Source: Serinus canaria (taxonomy: Eukaryota; Chordata; Aves; Passeriformes; Fringillidae). From it: 64,000 nucleotides of DNA. Position numbers and translations under genes: made by a program. Within the stretch, counting starts at the first letter, position 1; the number at the start of each line of letters is the position of its first letter. Positions 1-11,711 of the stretch are shown here, one piece after another. The DNA lies in assembly GCF_022539315.1 (NCBI RefSeq), contig NC_066321.1:5519324-5583323 (forward strand), read 5' to 3'. The notes under the pieces were generated by a model, which ran no database searches, was not told where the DNA came from, and saw only the letters and a list, made by a program, of their open reading frames with translations.

Positions 1-3000
1 TGACAAATCTGTCCAGGAGCACCAGAGAGTTTGCACGTCCTCTGTTTGGGAATTTTGTGAATACAGAACTCTCTGTGAATCCCTGTGTTATGTTCACACC
101 TCACATTGTTACAAACCCCAGTCTTTGTTCCAAGAGAATCTCACAAGTGACACAATTACAGAAGTAGACTAGCAAACATTAAAACTGACAGAAATAAAAT
201 GCTCTCAGTTCAGTGGCTTGGATATAAGCTAAAAGCAAAGAACACAGCACATGTTTCTGCACTTGAAAAGCTTCCCCCAGAATCTTCTTTCAGGGACAGC
301 TTGAAAAGACAAATTGTACTGGAGTTTTCCAATCTGTCACAGTAGAGGAAAGCTTCTGAGCTGTAGAGAGATGCCTGAGAATTAAAAATATATCATTTCA
401 TCTGAGAATTTATAAACCTTTCCAGTTCAGTTGGGTTTTTTCTCTCCCTTTGATTATCAGAAATACACCTTCCAACTCTTATCCAGGTACAAACTACCAA
501 AACAACTGTAACAATCCAAACCAAGTGTTGCAGTGTTGATTTTTTTTTGGTATATTTGTAATGATAGTTCTTTCTTCAAAATTTAAATATCAATCTAGAG
601 CAAAATGAGGAAGTGTTTTAATGGGAATTCAGGCTGATGATCAAATATACTGTAGGAAGCTGGAATCCATGCTCAGTGATCTCACTGAAAAAACAAAACA
701 GTGCAAGTGAGAAGTTATTGTCTCTCATGCAAGAAAAGAGATTTTTTTAAAACCCTAAGAAACAGGTTTAATTTTAAGCTAATGAAAAACTCTGCCAATC
801 TCTGACTTAAAATATGTGGATTTAGTCTGGGAGATTTTCCTTTTTATGAAAAATCTGCACCAGTGCACAAGAATTGGTGGAATCTCATCATGCTCCTTGT
901 TGGGAGTTACATCAACTGCAGGTTTTATTTTCTTTTCCTCAATGAAGGTTCATGTGAACTTTTCAGTTAAGCATTTTGATTAAGTGAATCATGAAGGCTT
1001 TCTGTGAAGTCAGTCACGATATTCATGTTTTACAAATGGGGAAGATGAGGAACAGAGAAAGAAAGAGACTTCCAGGGTGATACTGTAAGTGGCAAGGCTG
1101 GGAATAGAAACTGGAGATCTTTACTGCCAGCTCCATTCTACTGGATGGTGACTATTCCCTACTACTCCTTATTTTTCCATAGTTTGCTTTTTAAAGTCAT
1201 GATCCTTGTGGGTTTGCAGATAGTATGATAAGTGATGTAATTACTCATTGATGTTGTCAATGTCATGCAATTTTAGTGCAAAATAGTAAAAGGTAAACAG
1301 TCCAGTGGAGTGTTTGGAGTGTTTCTCCAAAGCACTCTGGCTGTGTTTTGGAGAAATTTTTTTTTAAAAAAAGCAGATCTTAATTCTGACTCTTTAGAAT
1401 TTTTAAAAAATTAGAAGAGAGTTCAAGGAATGGACTTGTAAATTTCAAGAAATTATCAAAAACATTCAAAGAAACTGCTGTAAAAGTGAAAGTGTAGAAA
1501 GTTTGTAATGCCTCAAGGAAAAGGAAATGTGTAGTGGATTTGAGGGTGTAGTAAATTAGGATTTTGAACTCCAGCTGTCCAGTCAGAAAAATTTTGTGTT
1601 CCACCTGCAAGCCATCATCTCACCCAAATTTAATTTGCCAGTAAAGATGCTCTGTTTTCATGTCACGGTAGAAAATCTTTCTCAGCATCATCATTGTTCT
1701 GGATAATTCAACAGGAGTGCAGTTTGCATCTGTGGCTGGTGGAACAGATTTACATGGCAGAGTGGTTTGATCCTACACAGATCTGGTTTTGATGTTTGCA
1801 GTCACAACCTGAGCCAGAATGAGCAGTAATGACCAATCTGGAAGGAATCCCAAAGTCATCACTTCTTCTGCTGTGGTGAAAATCTCTCCAGACATGATTC
1901 TTGTTTTCATTCTCTGTCTGGCTCATTTCTTTGACCTGTCCCTGAGCAGGATCATTCTCTGATTGTGTTTAAAGATTTAGATAGAGGCACCACTTCCTGA
2001 GCTCTTACCCCACCTGCTCTTGGACAGACCCAGCTGTTTCTTTTAAAAATACATTCTTGCAAATTTTCCACCTGAGCTGGCTGGCCCCTTACCAGCAGGT
2101 TACGCTGAGGAACCCCACATCTGTTACTCTTAGGGAGTGGGAGGTGAGCTGGGTTGTGCAGAAAAGCTGCATGAAATGGGTTCAGACACTAAATAATAAC
2201 AAGTTTCAGCCTGGAGTAAGATTGTTATGCCTGAATTATGAGCCTCTTGTAATAGAAACTGTAAGGGAAATTCAAACAGGCTATTAATTGTAGCAGTGCC
2301 AATATATTAAGGTTTAACATTAAGATGAGTAATTTTCTAAAGGTATACACTAAGCAATTTCAGTTCTTTTTACTTGCTTCATTAGGAGGAAATTCTTTGC
2401 AGATGCATTTCCAATAAATGTGTGTGCTGATTTAAGAGCTCCTGTATTGGAGTCAGTCACCCCAGCCAAGGCTCAGAAAACACCACGTTCCCAAAGCCAT
2501 CAGGGTTGTCCTGAGGTTACATGCTCCTCTCTGCCTTTGGCTTGCTCTAATCTTCATCTGACCTGTGGTAAATTCATGCTGACTGTTCTCACCCTCGAGG
2601 AAATGAAGTAAGATTAAGGCTTCTAAGAGTATAAAGTTCTGAAAATGAATATCATGGTCCTGAAGCCTCTTGGCTGTTTTAGGAAATGGTACAAGTCCAC
2701 TGGTCATGATATTTTGTTCAGTTGACAGAACTGTTTTGTGGAAAGGCTGAAACTTCTCCTTTGAAAAGGGCAGTTTCAGTGATTCTTGGCCAGTGAAGTA
2801 TTCCCTGAAATTCTGCCTCAAATTTCAAACACAGAGGAAGAGGATCAATCCAGCATTATCCATGGCATGATGGCTCTGTCACATGGCAAGAGAAGAAAGC
2901 TGGCTCAAGTCTCTTCTCTGCCTGACTCACATCAAGGATTTGAGTATCAGTTTAGGTCTTTTGTCATAGCACTCACTTCACCTGATTCAATTATTTTTAA

Positions 3001-3755
3001 ATATTTACATGCAGTAGAATGGTTCTTTGGAAAGATACTGAGAAAAGGGAAATAAGGATTGCATTCTAATAAATAAAAAAAAAAAATCTGAGTCAGAACT
3101 CTTTTATCCAGGTCTCATTCTTCAGGAGTGGATTGTGTGAAGTTCACAATATATGTGCATAAATATGTTAGCCACAAATCAATGTGATAACCAGAGAAGC
3201 TTTGACATAAAAGTGATAACTCAAGGCACATTTACAAAGGACACACAGCAGAGTTCTACACTGAAGCAAGAACTGCATCTACAAAAGTAATTCTTGTCAC
3301 TGAAAGAAGAGAACAATTTTGTTACCATGAAGAATCATCTGCATTGGGCTCCTTCTAGCTGTGCATGAGATAGTAAGGTTATTTTACTCCATTACTGGTT
3401 TTCCTCTGTTCTTCCTGTGCCAAGCCTCTGTGTACGCTGTGAGCACAAATTTGTGTAGTATCACTGTAAAAGTGCTTGCCACTGTGTATCTGGATGCTGG
3501 GGTGTATTTGGGGAACAGGCACCTCTGCCAGAAACAACTGAGTGAAAAATATTTATCACCATAAATAGTCCCCTATTTTTCCTGAATATTCACATTCTCA
3601 TGGGAAGTATTTTCATACACTTCCTTTAAAGGAATGAAGTGTTTGGAAAGCCTAAAGGGACAATAAATATCATTTCCTCTAACTAAGCATCCCTAAAATG
3701 TTAAGCATAATTTTCAGAATACACAAAAGTATCTGTTACTTCATTTGACTTGCTC
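1..3755. other. Unique non-coding DNA, no gene seen
   Basis: No open frame here resembles a known protein, and the frames are broken by frequent stops. The stretch is AT-rich and CpG-poor. Small structures noted are a 10-bp inverted repeat at 1322-1331 and 1347-1356 followed by T-rich and A-rich runs, and a 12-base A run at 3075-3086. Open runs of up to 122 codons (for example 2453-2821 minus) lack any recognisable motif. I read this as intergenic or intronic sequence. Confidence 0.75.
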
Positions 3756-3775
3756 AAAAAAAAAAAAAAAAAAAA
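3756..3775. repeat. Poly-A tract (A20)
   Basis: Twenty consecutive A residues, the longest homopolymer I noticed in the window. It could be the tail of an old retroposed sequence on the plus strand, but the nearest AATAAA is about 90 bases upstream (around 3664) and I see no target-site duplication or recognisable parent gene. A simple homopolymer expansion is the more economical reading. Confidence 0.9.
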
Positions 3776-6700
3776 GGTTTCCTTCCAGCCTCATCTTTCC
3801 TTAGCTTCTCTTGAAAAGATATTTCCATTCTGAGACCAGTTGCAAAAGAAATTGAGGAATCTCATCAAGGGAATAAAATCAACTTTATAACAGATGAAAC
3901 TGGACTGTCACAAAAGAAAGAAAATTATTTCTTTTTCATGTTCTTCAGCACTTAATGTCTATTGTTATTGAGGTAAATCCAGAAAATTCTTTTTTCTGTC
4001 TGTCCAGGGGCACATGCAAGGTGGTAGCTTCCCACTGTTTTCAGCTGCAAGGTGCCTGCAATAGCACTTTGAGCTCCAGGTGGCTTTCCCCAAGATATCT
4101 GAGTACTGGGAAATAAAAACTGTGCTCTGTAGGTACCAGGCTGCAGGATCAGTGAAGTTGTTCCAAAATACACAAGCTGAGGCTCTGGCCTGTGAGAGGC
4201 AGTGGTGTCCATCTGTACCAGAGCACTGTCAGGAGGGTTTACACTGGCACCAGCATAAAGCACCTCTGCTTTCTTTTCTCTGCCCTGAAACTCTTTTTCT
4301 TAACTGCTTTTCATTACAGCTCTCTCTGGAAAAATACCAGTAATTTAAAGGTTAATAGAATGCTGATGTCACTGTAATTAGAGCAGAGGAAAAACATTTC
4401 TGTAATTACTGCTAATGCTTTCCTGCTGTTCAGCCAATAAGATATGGCCCCCAGTCTGAGATGGGAGGTGGGTGTAGAGATCTGTGTGAGCGAGAACTTG
4501 TGACAGGGTGAGCAGACTAGTGCAGAAATGATGCCTGAGTCACTGGGAGCATGCTGGAAATTGGTCATTAAGCAACCCACCTGGAAAAAATAGAAGTCAA
4601 AATGTCGAGGATGAGGATGACATAAAAATGCAGCTTATGGCACTGGCTAGCTAAAAAACTTCAGGACATGCACTTAATCAAAATTCATGTTTTGGTTTCA
4701 CTACACAGCATTACAAGTGATCCCATTAGTGGAGGAATTCTACATTTTCAGAAATAGCTGTGATGCTGCAGAGCTGACCGCACACAGGAGCGTGTGGGAG
4801 TGACCCCTGGGACAGGGCTGGCAGCCGGTCACACCCGGACCATTATCCCTAAAGCTGCTTTGTTCCGTGCCTGGTCACTTCCCATGGAGTGAGCTGATCA
4901 GCCGAGAGGTCTCTGCTCTGCCTCCCGAGGTGGGGAGGGGCATTTCAGAGCTCACTGGAATAGCTGTGAGCAAACAGAGCAGCTCTGCTTGGCAGGTTTT
5001 CTGTTCCACTGAAGGGAGACCTCTCAAAATTAAATTTATAGTTATTCAAATTTCTGTATTGTCTAAAGACCATAAAAAGAGAATAATTGCTGTGTTGTAG
5101 TTGTTTCAAGAAATGTTTCAAGGAATTCCTTTCCCTATTTTCCAACAGAAGTTCAAAATTGTTGGGTTTTTACCAGAAACATTTGCTTGCCTGCACCTAA
5201 GACCTTAAGAAAAAAACTCTACAAATAAGGCATCGTGTGAGTTTTGCTAACTTCAATGGAATTGCCTTGTCTCAATTGCTAATGAAATTATGCTCTCTGA
5301 TAAAGACACGCTAAGTTCCTTCTCTCACACCAAGTTCCTTCTCTCACCCTCCTGGCACAGCACTGGGCTCAAGCTGATTAGCTCTGTCCTTCAGAGCTGC
5401 TCCATCCAGTAGCAGCTCAGACATCCTGTGTCCTGTGGTATTTTACAGTGCAGAAATGCCCTAAAAAAACTCATCAATGGAGAACAAATTTTGCTGATGC
5501 TCTTTCCACTATCATACATTTCCCAGATTCCCTTTGGCAGATCTGTCATTAGTCACCTCATTGTTCCCACGTGTCACAGTGGATGTGAATTTTAAGAAAA
5601 GAAAAAAAGAGTTTAAAAAAAAGTAGCCACATGTTTCAGAGCAGAGCTGGCATCCCCAGAGGAGCTTGGGATGAGAGAAGCAGCACGTGCAGGTGAAGGT
5701 CAGAAACACCAGAGGGGAGTTGGGGAATGTGATAATAGACAGGAGCAGATAACAGGGAGAGTTTCACTGCACAGGAACAAGCAGGGCAGATTAAGAGGAA
5801 GATAAATAGGCCTTTGAAACTTCAAATCTTCCCCTTTCCAATTTAACATATGAAAGTGAATTATATCTGAATGCTTATGGGGATCTAAAACTGAGAAATA
5901 GCCAAGGTTCTTTTCTGACTTCTTTTCAGTGTTCCAGCAGCTCCATTTTCACTTTGAAACACAAGTGGAAGCAAAATGTTCTGAATGGGATCTGTAGAGT
6001 TCCAAAAGGCATGGCCTCCAGAGATAATCATTACAGCAGCAAGTGTTCCTTTTTTGTACCATCTCTGCAGTGATCAGGCTCTGAATGTTGTACCAAACTG
6101 TCCCTAAGTGATTTTAGTAATTTGGAATTGCAAATACGTTAGAGTTCAGCTGCAGTACCTCAAATGTAATACTGAAACTGCATCCTGGACTATATATTTC
6201 TGTATTCCTTTTAGGTGGGCTAAGCTATCTAATGTTTACCTGGTACTGTGTGTATAGTCTGCATTAAATTGTGATCATGATTGAAAAGCTGAGATCTGAG
6301 ATCTTCATGGTCTCAGGCTTAGGAGAGGCTTTTTTCAATACAGGCCAAATTAGTTAATAAGAATTAACACTTGAAGGCCTAGCATAAATTTATTATCTCT
6401 AATTCTTTTCAAGCTGTTTTCACTGAGCATGACATGAAGTCTGGACCAAATAGGTTAGAAATTTCAAACAAAACCAGGAATTGGAGGAATAGTATCTCTT
6501 TTATTGAGCCAAGAGTTCTTGAAAATTCAGGTAATAAATAGATAGGAGGGTGAAGAATATAATTTATATCTTGAATCTTCAGAAAAAAGGAATCCTCCCC
6601 TTCAGTTAACTGTAATTGCTGTGATTCAATGAAAATATTAAATTAATTACTTTAGTACAGTGGGAAGATCACTGTTCAAGCAGTGGTTCATCCCCTCACT

Positions 6701-7303
6701 TTTAGGTTCAGTTTCCAGCTTTTTCTAGCTGTCACTTCTGTTTAGACTACATCAGCCTAATTTGAAATTAATCACAGACATGCAGTGTGGCAAATCTGCT
6801 TGGCCAGAAATTTCCCTTCACTCTTCTGGCAGGATTAGATCCTAAGACTGTGTTGATTCAGCCAGGCTTTTCCTCTGATCCACAGAGTGACTGATGGTCC
6901 TGACTGTGGTGTTTGTCTCAAGGGCAAAGCAGAGCAGGCAGCCAGGAGCTGGACCTGCCATGGTGGGCAGCCAGCAGTGTTTGCAGTGCTGGAGCACTTA
7001 GGGAGGCTGTGGCCATGCAGGGATGCTGCTGGAGGGCAGCATTTCCAGAGGACCTGTGTGTAGGCACACACACTTTGTGGTCATTGGGAGTGGGGCTGTG
7101 GCCCAGCCTCATCCCCAATGGGTGCAGCTGTGAGAAGCAGGAGAGCAGCACTGACAGCAGTGAGCCATGGAGAGCCCAGGGGCACTGACCAACCACCAAA
7201 GGGAGCAGAGGGCACACAGGTGAAATGCATGAACAGGAGGGTATAAAACGTTGGGATAAAGAACAAGAAAAAGCAGCTGCTTGCAGCTTTCTGAGTAAGA
7301 GCT
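3776..7303. other. Unique non-coding DNA with scattered short motifs
   Basis: No exon or RNA gene is recognisable. Near 4373-4440 there are two TAATTA homeodomain cores (4375-4380 and 4403-4408), and a CCAAT box follows them. From 5730 to 5805 there are three WGATAR sites (5730-5735, 5747-5752, 5800-5805). Around 4780-4830 a handful of CpGs occur close together, but far too few for a CpG island. The overlapping open runs at 6835-7307 on both strands reflect locally higher GC and match no protein family I know. Confidence 0.65.
5313..5347. repeat. Two-copy tandem duplication, period 19
   Basis: The 16-base string AAGTTCCTTCTCTCAC occurs at 5313-5328 and again at 5332-5347 with no mismatch. 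Only three bases separate the copies. This is a short local duplication of the kind left by replication slippage or fill-in repair. Confidence 0.85.
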
Positions 7304-7424
7304 TCATGGTGTTACTTTGTGTGGGCAGATGCTTGAAGCCTTCTGATGAGCCATTTCATGTTTGAAGCCCTCTGATGAGGTATGGTGTTACTCTAAAGCC
7401 TTCTGACATTGCATGATGTTATTC
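7304..7424. repeat. Degenerate short tandem repeat, about three units
   Basis: The core AAGCCTTCTGATGAG recurs with small changes at about 7336, 7364 and 7396. It alternates with a second core, ATGGTGTTACT, seen at about 7307 and 7383 and more degenerately at about 7413. Units are roughly 30-50 bases and have diverged by substitution and small indels. The pattern suggests an old minisatellite-like duplication rather than a coding repeat, because stops occur in every frame. Confidence 0.6.
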
Positions 7425-8021
7425 TGTCTATTGTGGCCTTCTCAGCTGTGACAGGTGCTGTGCCACCTGTGGCTTGCTCAGGCTCATGGAAAGGAGTTGA
7501 CTTCTTCAAGCTCTAGGGGAGCACCCCTTGGATGTGGAAAATGCTTGTTTGGACTGTGAGGGGTGTTCTGCCAGTGAGGTGGTATGGGTGTCAAAGAGCT
7601 CTTAGGCCTTTTCAAATCCTTTTAAAAAAAGGACTTTAAATTCCTTCTCCTCCTCTTACTTCTGTTATCCTCTTCTCCTGGCTCCCATGACTTGTGATTG
7701 GTGAAGACATGGTGATAATACACCACAAATGTCAGAAAAACATGCACATGTCTCGTCCTCTTCATCAGGTATTTAATTTTAATTTGTTACAGTATGGAAA
7801 ATGGTGGTATGCAGAAACTATATTGACAGACATAAGCTTCTCAAAGGAAAATCTGATATGGATTTCATGCCCATATTGATGGAAAAGAGCATTGCATTCT
7901 CTCAGATAGCTTGGCAGGGCACTCTCAAGGACATTTAAAATAATGAGCTAGTTTTGTAAAATAAAAAAGGATGGGTTAATTCACCAAATACCTTCAAAAC
8001 CAATAAGTGCTCATTATTGTT
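7425..8021. other. Non-coding spacer
   Basis: No gene, repeat family or RNA gene is recognised. The only open run (7694-7879 plus, 61 codons) has no motif. The stretch separates the degenerate tandem repeat from the LTR tip that begins at 8022. Confidence 0.7.
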
Positions 8022-8059
8022 TGTTCTGGTTTTGGCTGGGATGGAGTTCATTTTTTTTC
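8022..8059 (+). mobile_element. 5' tip of an avian LTR (endogenous retrovirus remnant)
   Basis: About 37 bases starting with TGTTCTGGTTTTGGCTGGGA closely resemble, from memory, the 5' terminus of a common avian endogenous-retrovirus LTR that begins with the canonical TG and continues into a T-rich stretch. I count about five mismatches. Similarity fades after about 8060, so only the extreme 5' edge of the U3 region appears to survive. No gag, pol or env remnant and no second LTR is visible. The family assignment rests on recollection and needs a library search. Confidence 0.5.
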
Positions 8060-11000
8060 ATTGCTCCTCTGAATCTGCAAAGGATGTTTTTACTTCATTT
8101 TTAAATGCCCATACTGTGCTGCAAGATTATTTCAGCAACTTCATGTGCAGCTTTTTTATTGAGGGGCAATTTGCCCACAGAAGCTTTGGCACTTTCAAAG
8201 TGAGTAAGAATAGTAATAAGGCAATAGTTCTGCTATTGCAATTAAAGGTGGAAATTATTTATCTTAAATTTACAAATACTTTCAGTAGGTGCTGGACATA
8301 AACTTACAGCTACATAATTACTCCAAGAATCTGCACTAACTTTCAAAGGTCAAAGCACTGGAATAAAGAAGGAAAATGAGATGTAATTGTAATTCTGTAA
8401 TTGTTACTTTCATAAGAGTGCTGTCAACAGCTATTGTAATAGTATAGTAATGAGGAGAATTGTCAACATAAGCAAAAAGGTTCTGTACCTTTTGTTGTAA
8501 TATGAAATTCAGCTTCATAAGTATCTTTGCAAGCACATTTGCTAAATGCAATAGTGAATCCAGCTGAAATGGTTTTCTCCTTTACCTTACTCCTTATGTC
8601 TTAAGAACTTAAGGAACAGTGTTTCCATTTTTTTCTGTCTTAGAGCAATACTTACATAGTATTTTTCATGACAGAAACTCACAAAACTCTAAGTAATCCA
8701 TTAAAAGAAACCCTAAAACCACAACAAACCAGAAATACAACAGAAAGATGAGAAAAAAAAAGTAGCAAAAAGTGTGGGATAAAAACCTGTTAATCACACT
8801 TCTGCTATTAAGTGATGCCTTCTGTGCCTTTAAACTTCCACTGTTTCCCTTGCCAAAGGGCTGCTCTTTTTTGCATGTTCTGGTTTTTGCCTCTAGGTAA
8901 AAAATACTGCTGTGGTAGTATTAATAGTAAATGGTAGCAAATGGTTCATCTCAGGAAGGGACAAGAAGTTTTCTTGTAATTGGGTAAGAGTACCATCCCC
9001 TGGTTGAGAGTTTAGCTTGTGGCCATTTATAACCTTTCTATTTCCAGCTGAAACCTGAATCCTTGTTCTTTACATGGACAATGCTGCTTTCTGACAATAT
9101 TTCCCTATAACTGAGAGGAGGGGTTGAGTGTGTAATTATGGGTCAACATTAGACCTCTCATTTCTCAGGGAAACATTCAATTCTGTCAAATTCTTTAGTG
9201 CAAATACTGAGTGTGCAGCTCTGCAGATCCCCTGACATGACTTAGCTGGCTAACAGTGATCCACAGACCACACTTCAGGAGCAATTACCCAAAACCAAAG
9301 AACCATAGGAAAGGCAAGCTGTGGTAGGGGTTTCTGTCACAGCTGTGTTATGTTGGTCAGTACTGTAGTATCATGCTGTTTCTTGTCCCCAGTTTGAGAG
9401 AATTTTCCCTTCTATAAAATAGTAGTAGAAGTGTCAAGTACAACCACTGTACTTGGAAGAACTGTTTTAATCCACGCCATGAGTGAGACTAAAACTGAGG
9501 AAAAAAAAAGGTGATGAGCCATTTCATATTTTTCTAGGCACCAGTGGATGTTTGTTTCCACACTTTCCAGTGCAGAAAAATTGTTCTTTCCTAGTATGCA
9601 TGGGTTTGCATCTGACTATTACAAACTAGTTTTTGAATTTATGTTCCTGGTGTGCTTATTTATTATATTACAAAGGTTCAGTCTGTGTCATGAAATTGCA
9701 GCCTCTTTGTCTCCTCAGTTTAGTGCAGCTAAGAAGGGGCAATTAAACTGAGGCAATAAAGTGTGTTTCTCATGACACTGCAGCAGCTTGAATTGCCCTC
9801 TGTTCACAATCTCTTAACTAATAAGTTTTAATTTAGGGAGGTTGTTTTAGGTGCACAGCATGAGTTTATATCATACTGAAATGGCCTTTTTTGTACAGGC
9901 AGGTAGCTGTTGTGTAAATATTCTCCAGTTTTAAGATGGGATCAAAAGTATCAACCTGTGATCAGATCTGTTAAATGGCTTCATGTTATTTGAATGAAGC
10001 TGGTTACAGATTTTGTTATTTGCAGGGTGTTGTCTGTATTTTGCCTGAAGTAAGAGAGTTTATGGCAGGACCTAAGTATGGTACACATGAAACTTGTCTG
10101 GGCCTTAATTTCAGTAACAATTCTGTCATTAATTTTCCTATGCAAAGTTGTACTCTTTCAGCCAAATGAGTTTTGACTTGAATTGAAACTGTTTCTCAGG
10201 AACAGATTTGCTTTAACCATCTCTTTGATTCTCTGCTTGTGTGTGTTGGACTGTGGTTTTTCTCAATGGCACCTGGCTACCTCTCTCACCAGGCATTTAA
10301 CTATTTCTTTTTGAAAATAGATGTGTGAGAAGGCCTTTAGTGAGCTACCAGAACTTGCATTTAAAACTCAATGAGTTCCCAGTTGTACTCTGCAAGATTA
10401 ATTCAAGTCAAAAAAGGATTTAGAAGTGAAAGTTGAGAAAAATCAGGTCAGCAAGAAATATGAATCGACTGATTCAATCAGTGGGAAATGCTGTGGTAAA
10501 AGACAGAGGATTCCAATTCCATTTATTACAAACTGGAAGGATGATAGTAAGGAAGGGCAGTTAATAGTAAGGAAGGGCAGTATTGCTTGAGAATTGGGTT
10601 GAATTGGCAGAGTACATCCAAACATTCTCCTTCTAACAGAATGGTCGTGTAACATTACTTGGTACAAGTGCTTGGTGTCTCTGCTTTTTAGTAAGAGAAC
10701 TGTGAATGTAACTCCTGAGGAAGAGATCAGTGGTGTTTCCTTGCACCAAGAGAATGAAATAACTAACTTGAAGCCTTTGATAGAATGCTTTTGATACTGT
10801 GTGGTTTTGTGGTTTCTGGTTTAAAGTAGTGGTGACAAAATCTGGACTTAGCTCATCCTGTCCTATTCAGAAAAGTCAGGATGAAGTCCTGATCCAATGA
10901 TCCATTCCAGAGTTCTTGTCACTAGTTACACTCAATTATCAGTACATTCCAGAGTATGGTTTGCTGTTCTTTAATTCCTAGCTTTTACTGTAGTAAAAAC

Positions 11001-11674
11001 ATTCCCCTCTGCACTGAAAATAGATACAGGCAAGAAGGAGTATGTCTTTGATACTGTAGGAAAAGTTAAATTTGAAACAAAAATCCTAGCTTCCCTTAAA
11101 ACCTGTTTATAAGAGAAGTATCCACCATTGCTAAAATATGCTGTCATGTGGGTTTTGGATCATGAGAGGGAGATGTTCCTTGGGATTCTGTCATCTCCAA
11201 ATGAGATAAATATTTTAGGTCTGTGATTGACTTGTTATGGACATGCAAAAAATCACAAACACAACAGAACCCCAAACTTCACTGGGGAATCCAGTCACTT
11301 GTTCTGTATAAATATTCAATGGTAGGAGATGAGACAGAATTTCTCACTGTGGCATTATTCATGCACCCAGCATGATGGCATTTTAATTCTCTTAGATGGT
11401 ACAGTGCTGTCACCCCATAGAAACTAGAAATGAAAAAGTCTGTGCCAGCCTGCACATTTCCCATGCTGCATGGAAGAAAAGCTATCTGAAATAACTGAGG
11501 GCTCAGAGGTGGCAGAGAATGTCTGGATTCAAGTTTGATGACAAAGGCACACATACCCTGAAGATCTGACTGTTATCATTGCCATCTGACACTTCAGAGT
11601 GCTGCTCAGCAGAGTGTGAATCGATGACATGCTGTTTATTTCTCCTCGTGCTAAATCCCTCTGTGGGCATGGCT
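8060..11674. other. Unique non-coding DNA
   Basis: AT-rich sequence with frequent stops in all frames. The open runs (up to 94 codons, for example 8017-8301 plus) show no recognisable domain, and that one overlaps the LTR tip. A string near 9510 shares about 16 bases (TGATGAGCCATTTCAT) with the tandem repeat at 7.3 kb, but the match does not extend. Nothing else in this stretch can be named. Confidence 0.7.
10544..10580. repeat. Two-copy tandem duplication, period 20
   Basis: The 17-base string ATAGTAAGGAAGGGCAG is present at 10544-10560 and again at 10564-10580 without mismatch. The three bases between copies are TTA. It looks like a recent local duplication. Confidence 0.85.
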
Positions 11675-11711
11675 TGTGTGTGTGTATATATATATATATA
11701 TTTATATATGT
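11675..11711. repeat. TG/TA compound microsatellite
   Basis: Five TG units at 11675-11684 run directly into eight TA units at 11685-11700 and then into an interrupted TA stretch. Alternating purine-pyrimidine tracts of this kind are often length-polymorphic. The short open frame here that reads alternating Tyr and Ile is only a translation of the microsatellite. Confidence 0.95.

Noticed and set aside
3660..3775. Processed pseudogene ending in the A20 tract
   Set aside because: No parent coding sequence is visible upstream, the AATAAA is too far away, and no target duplication is seen.
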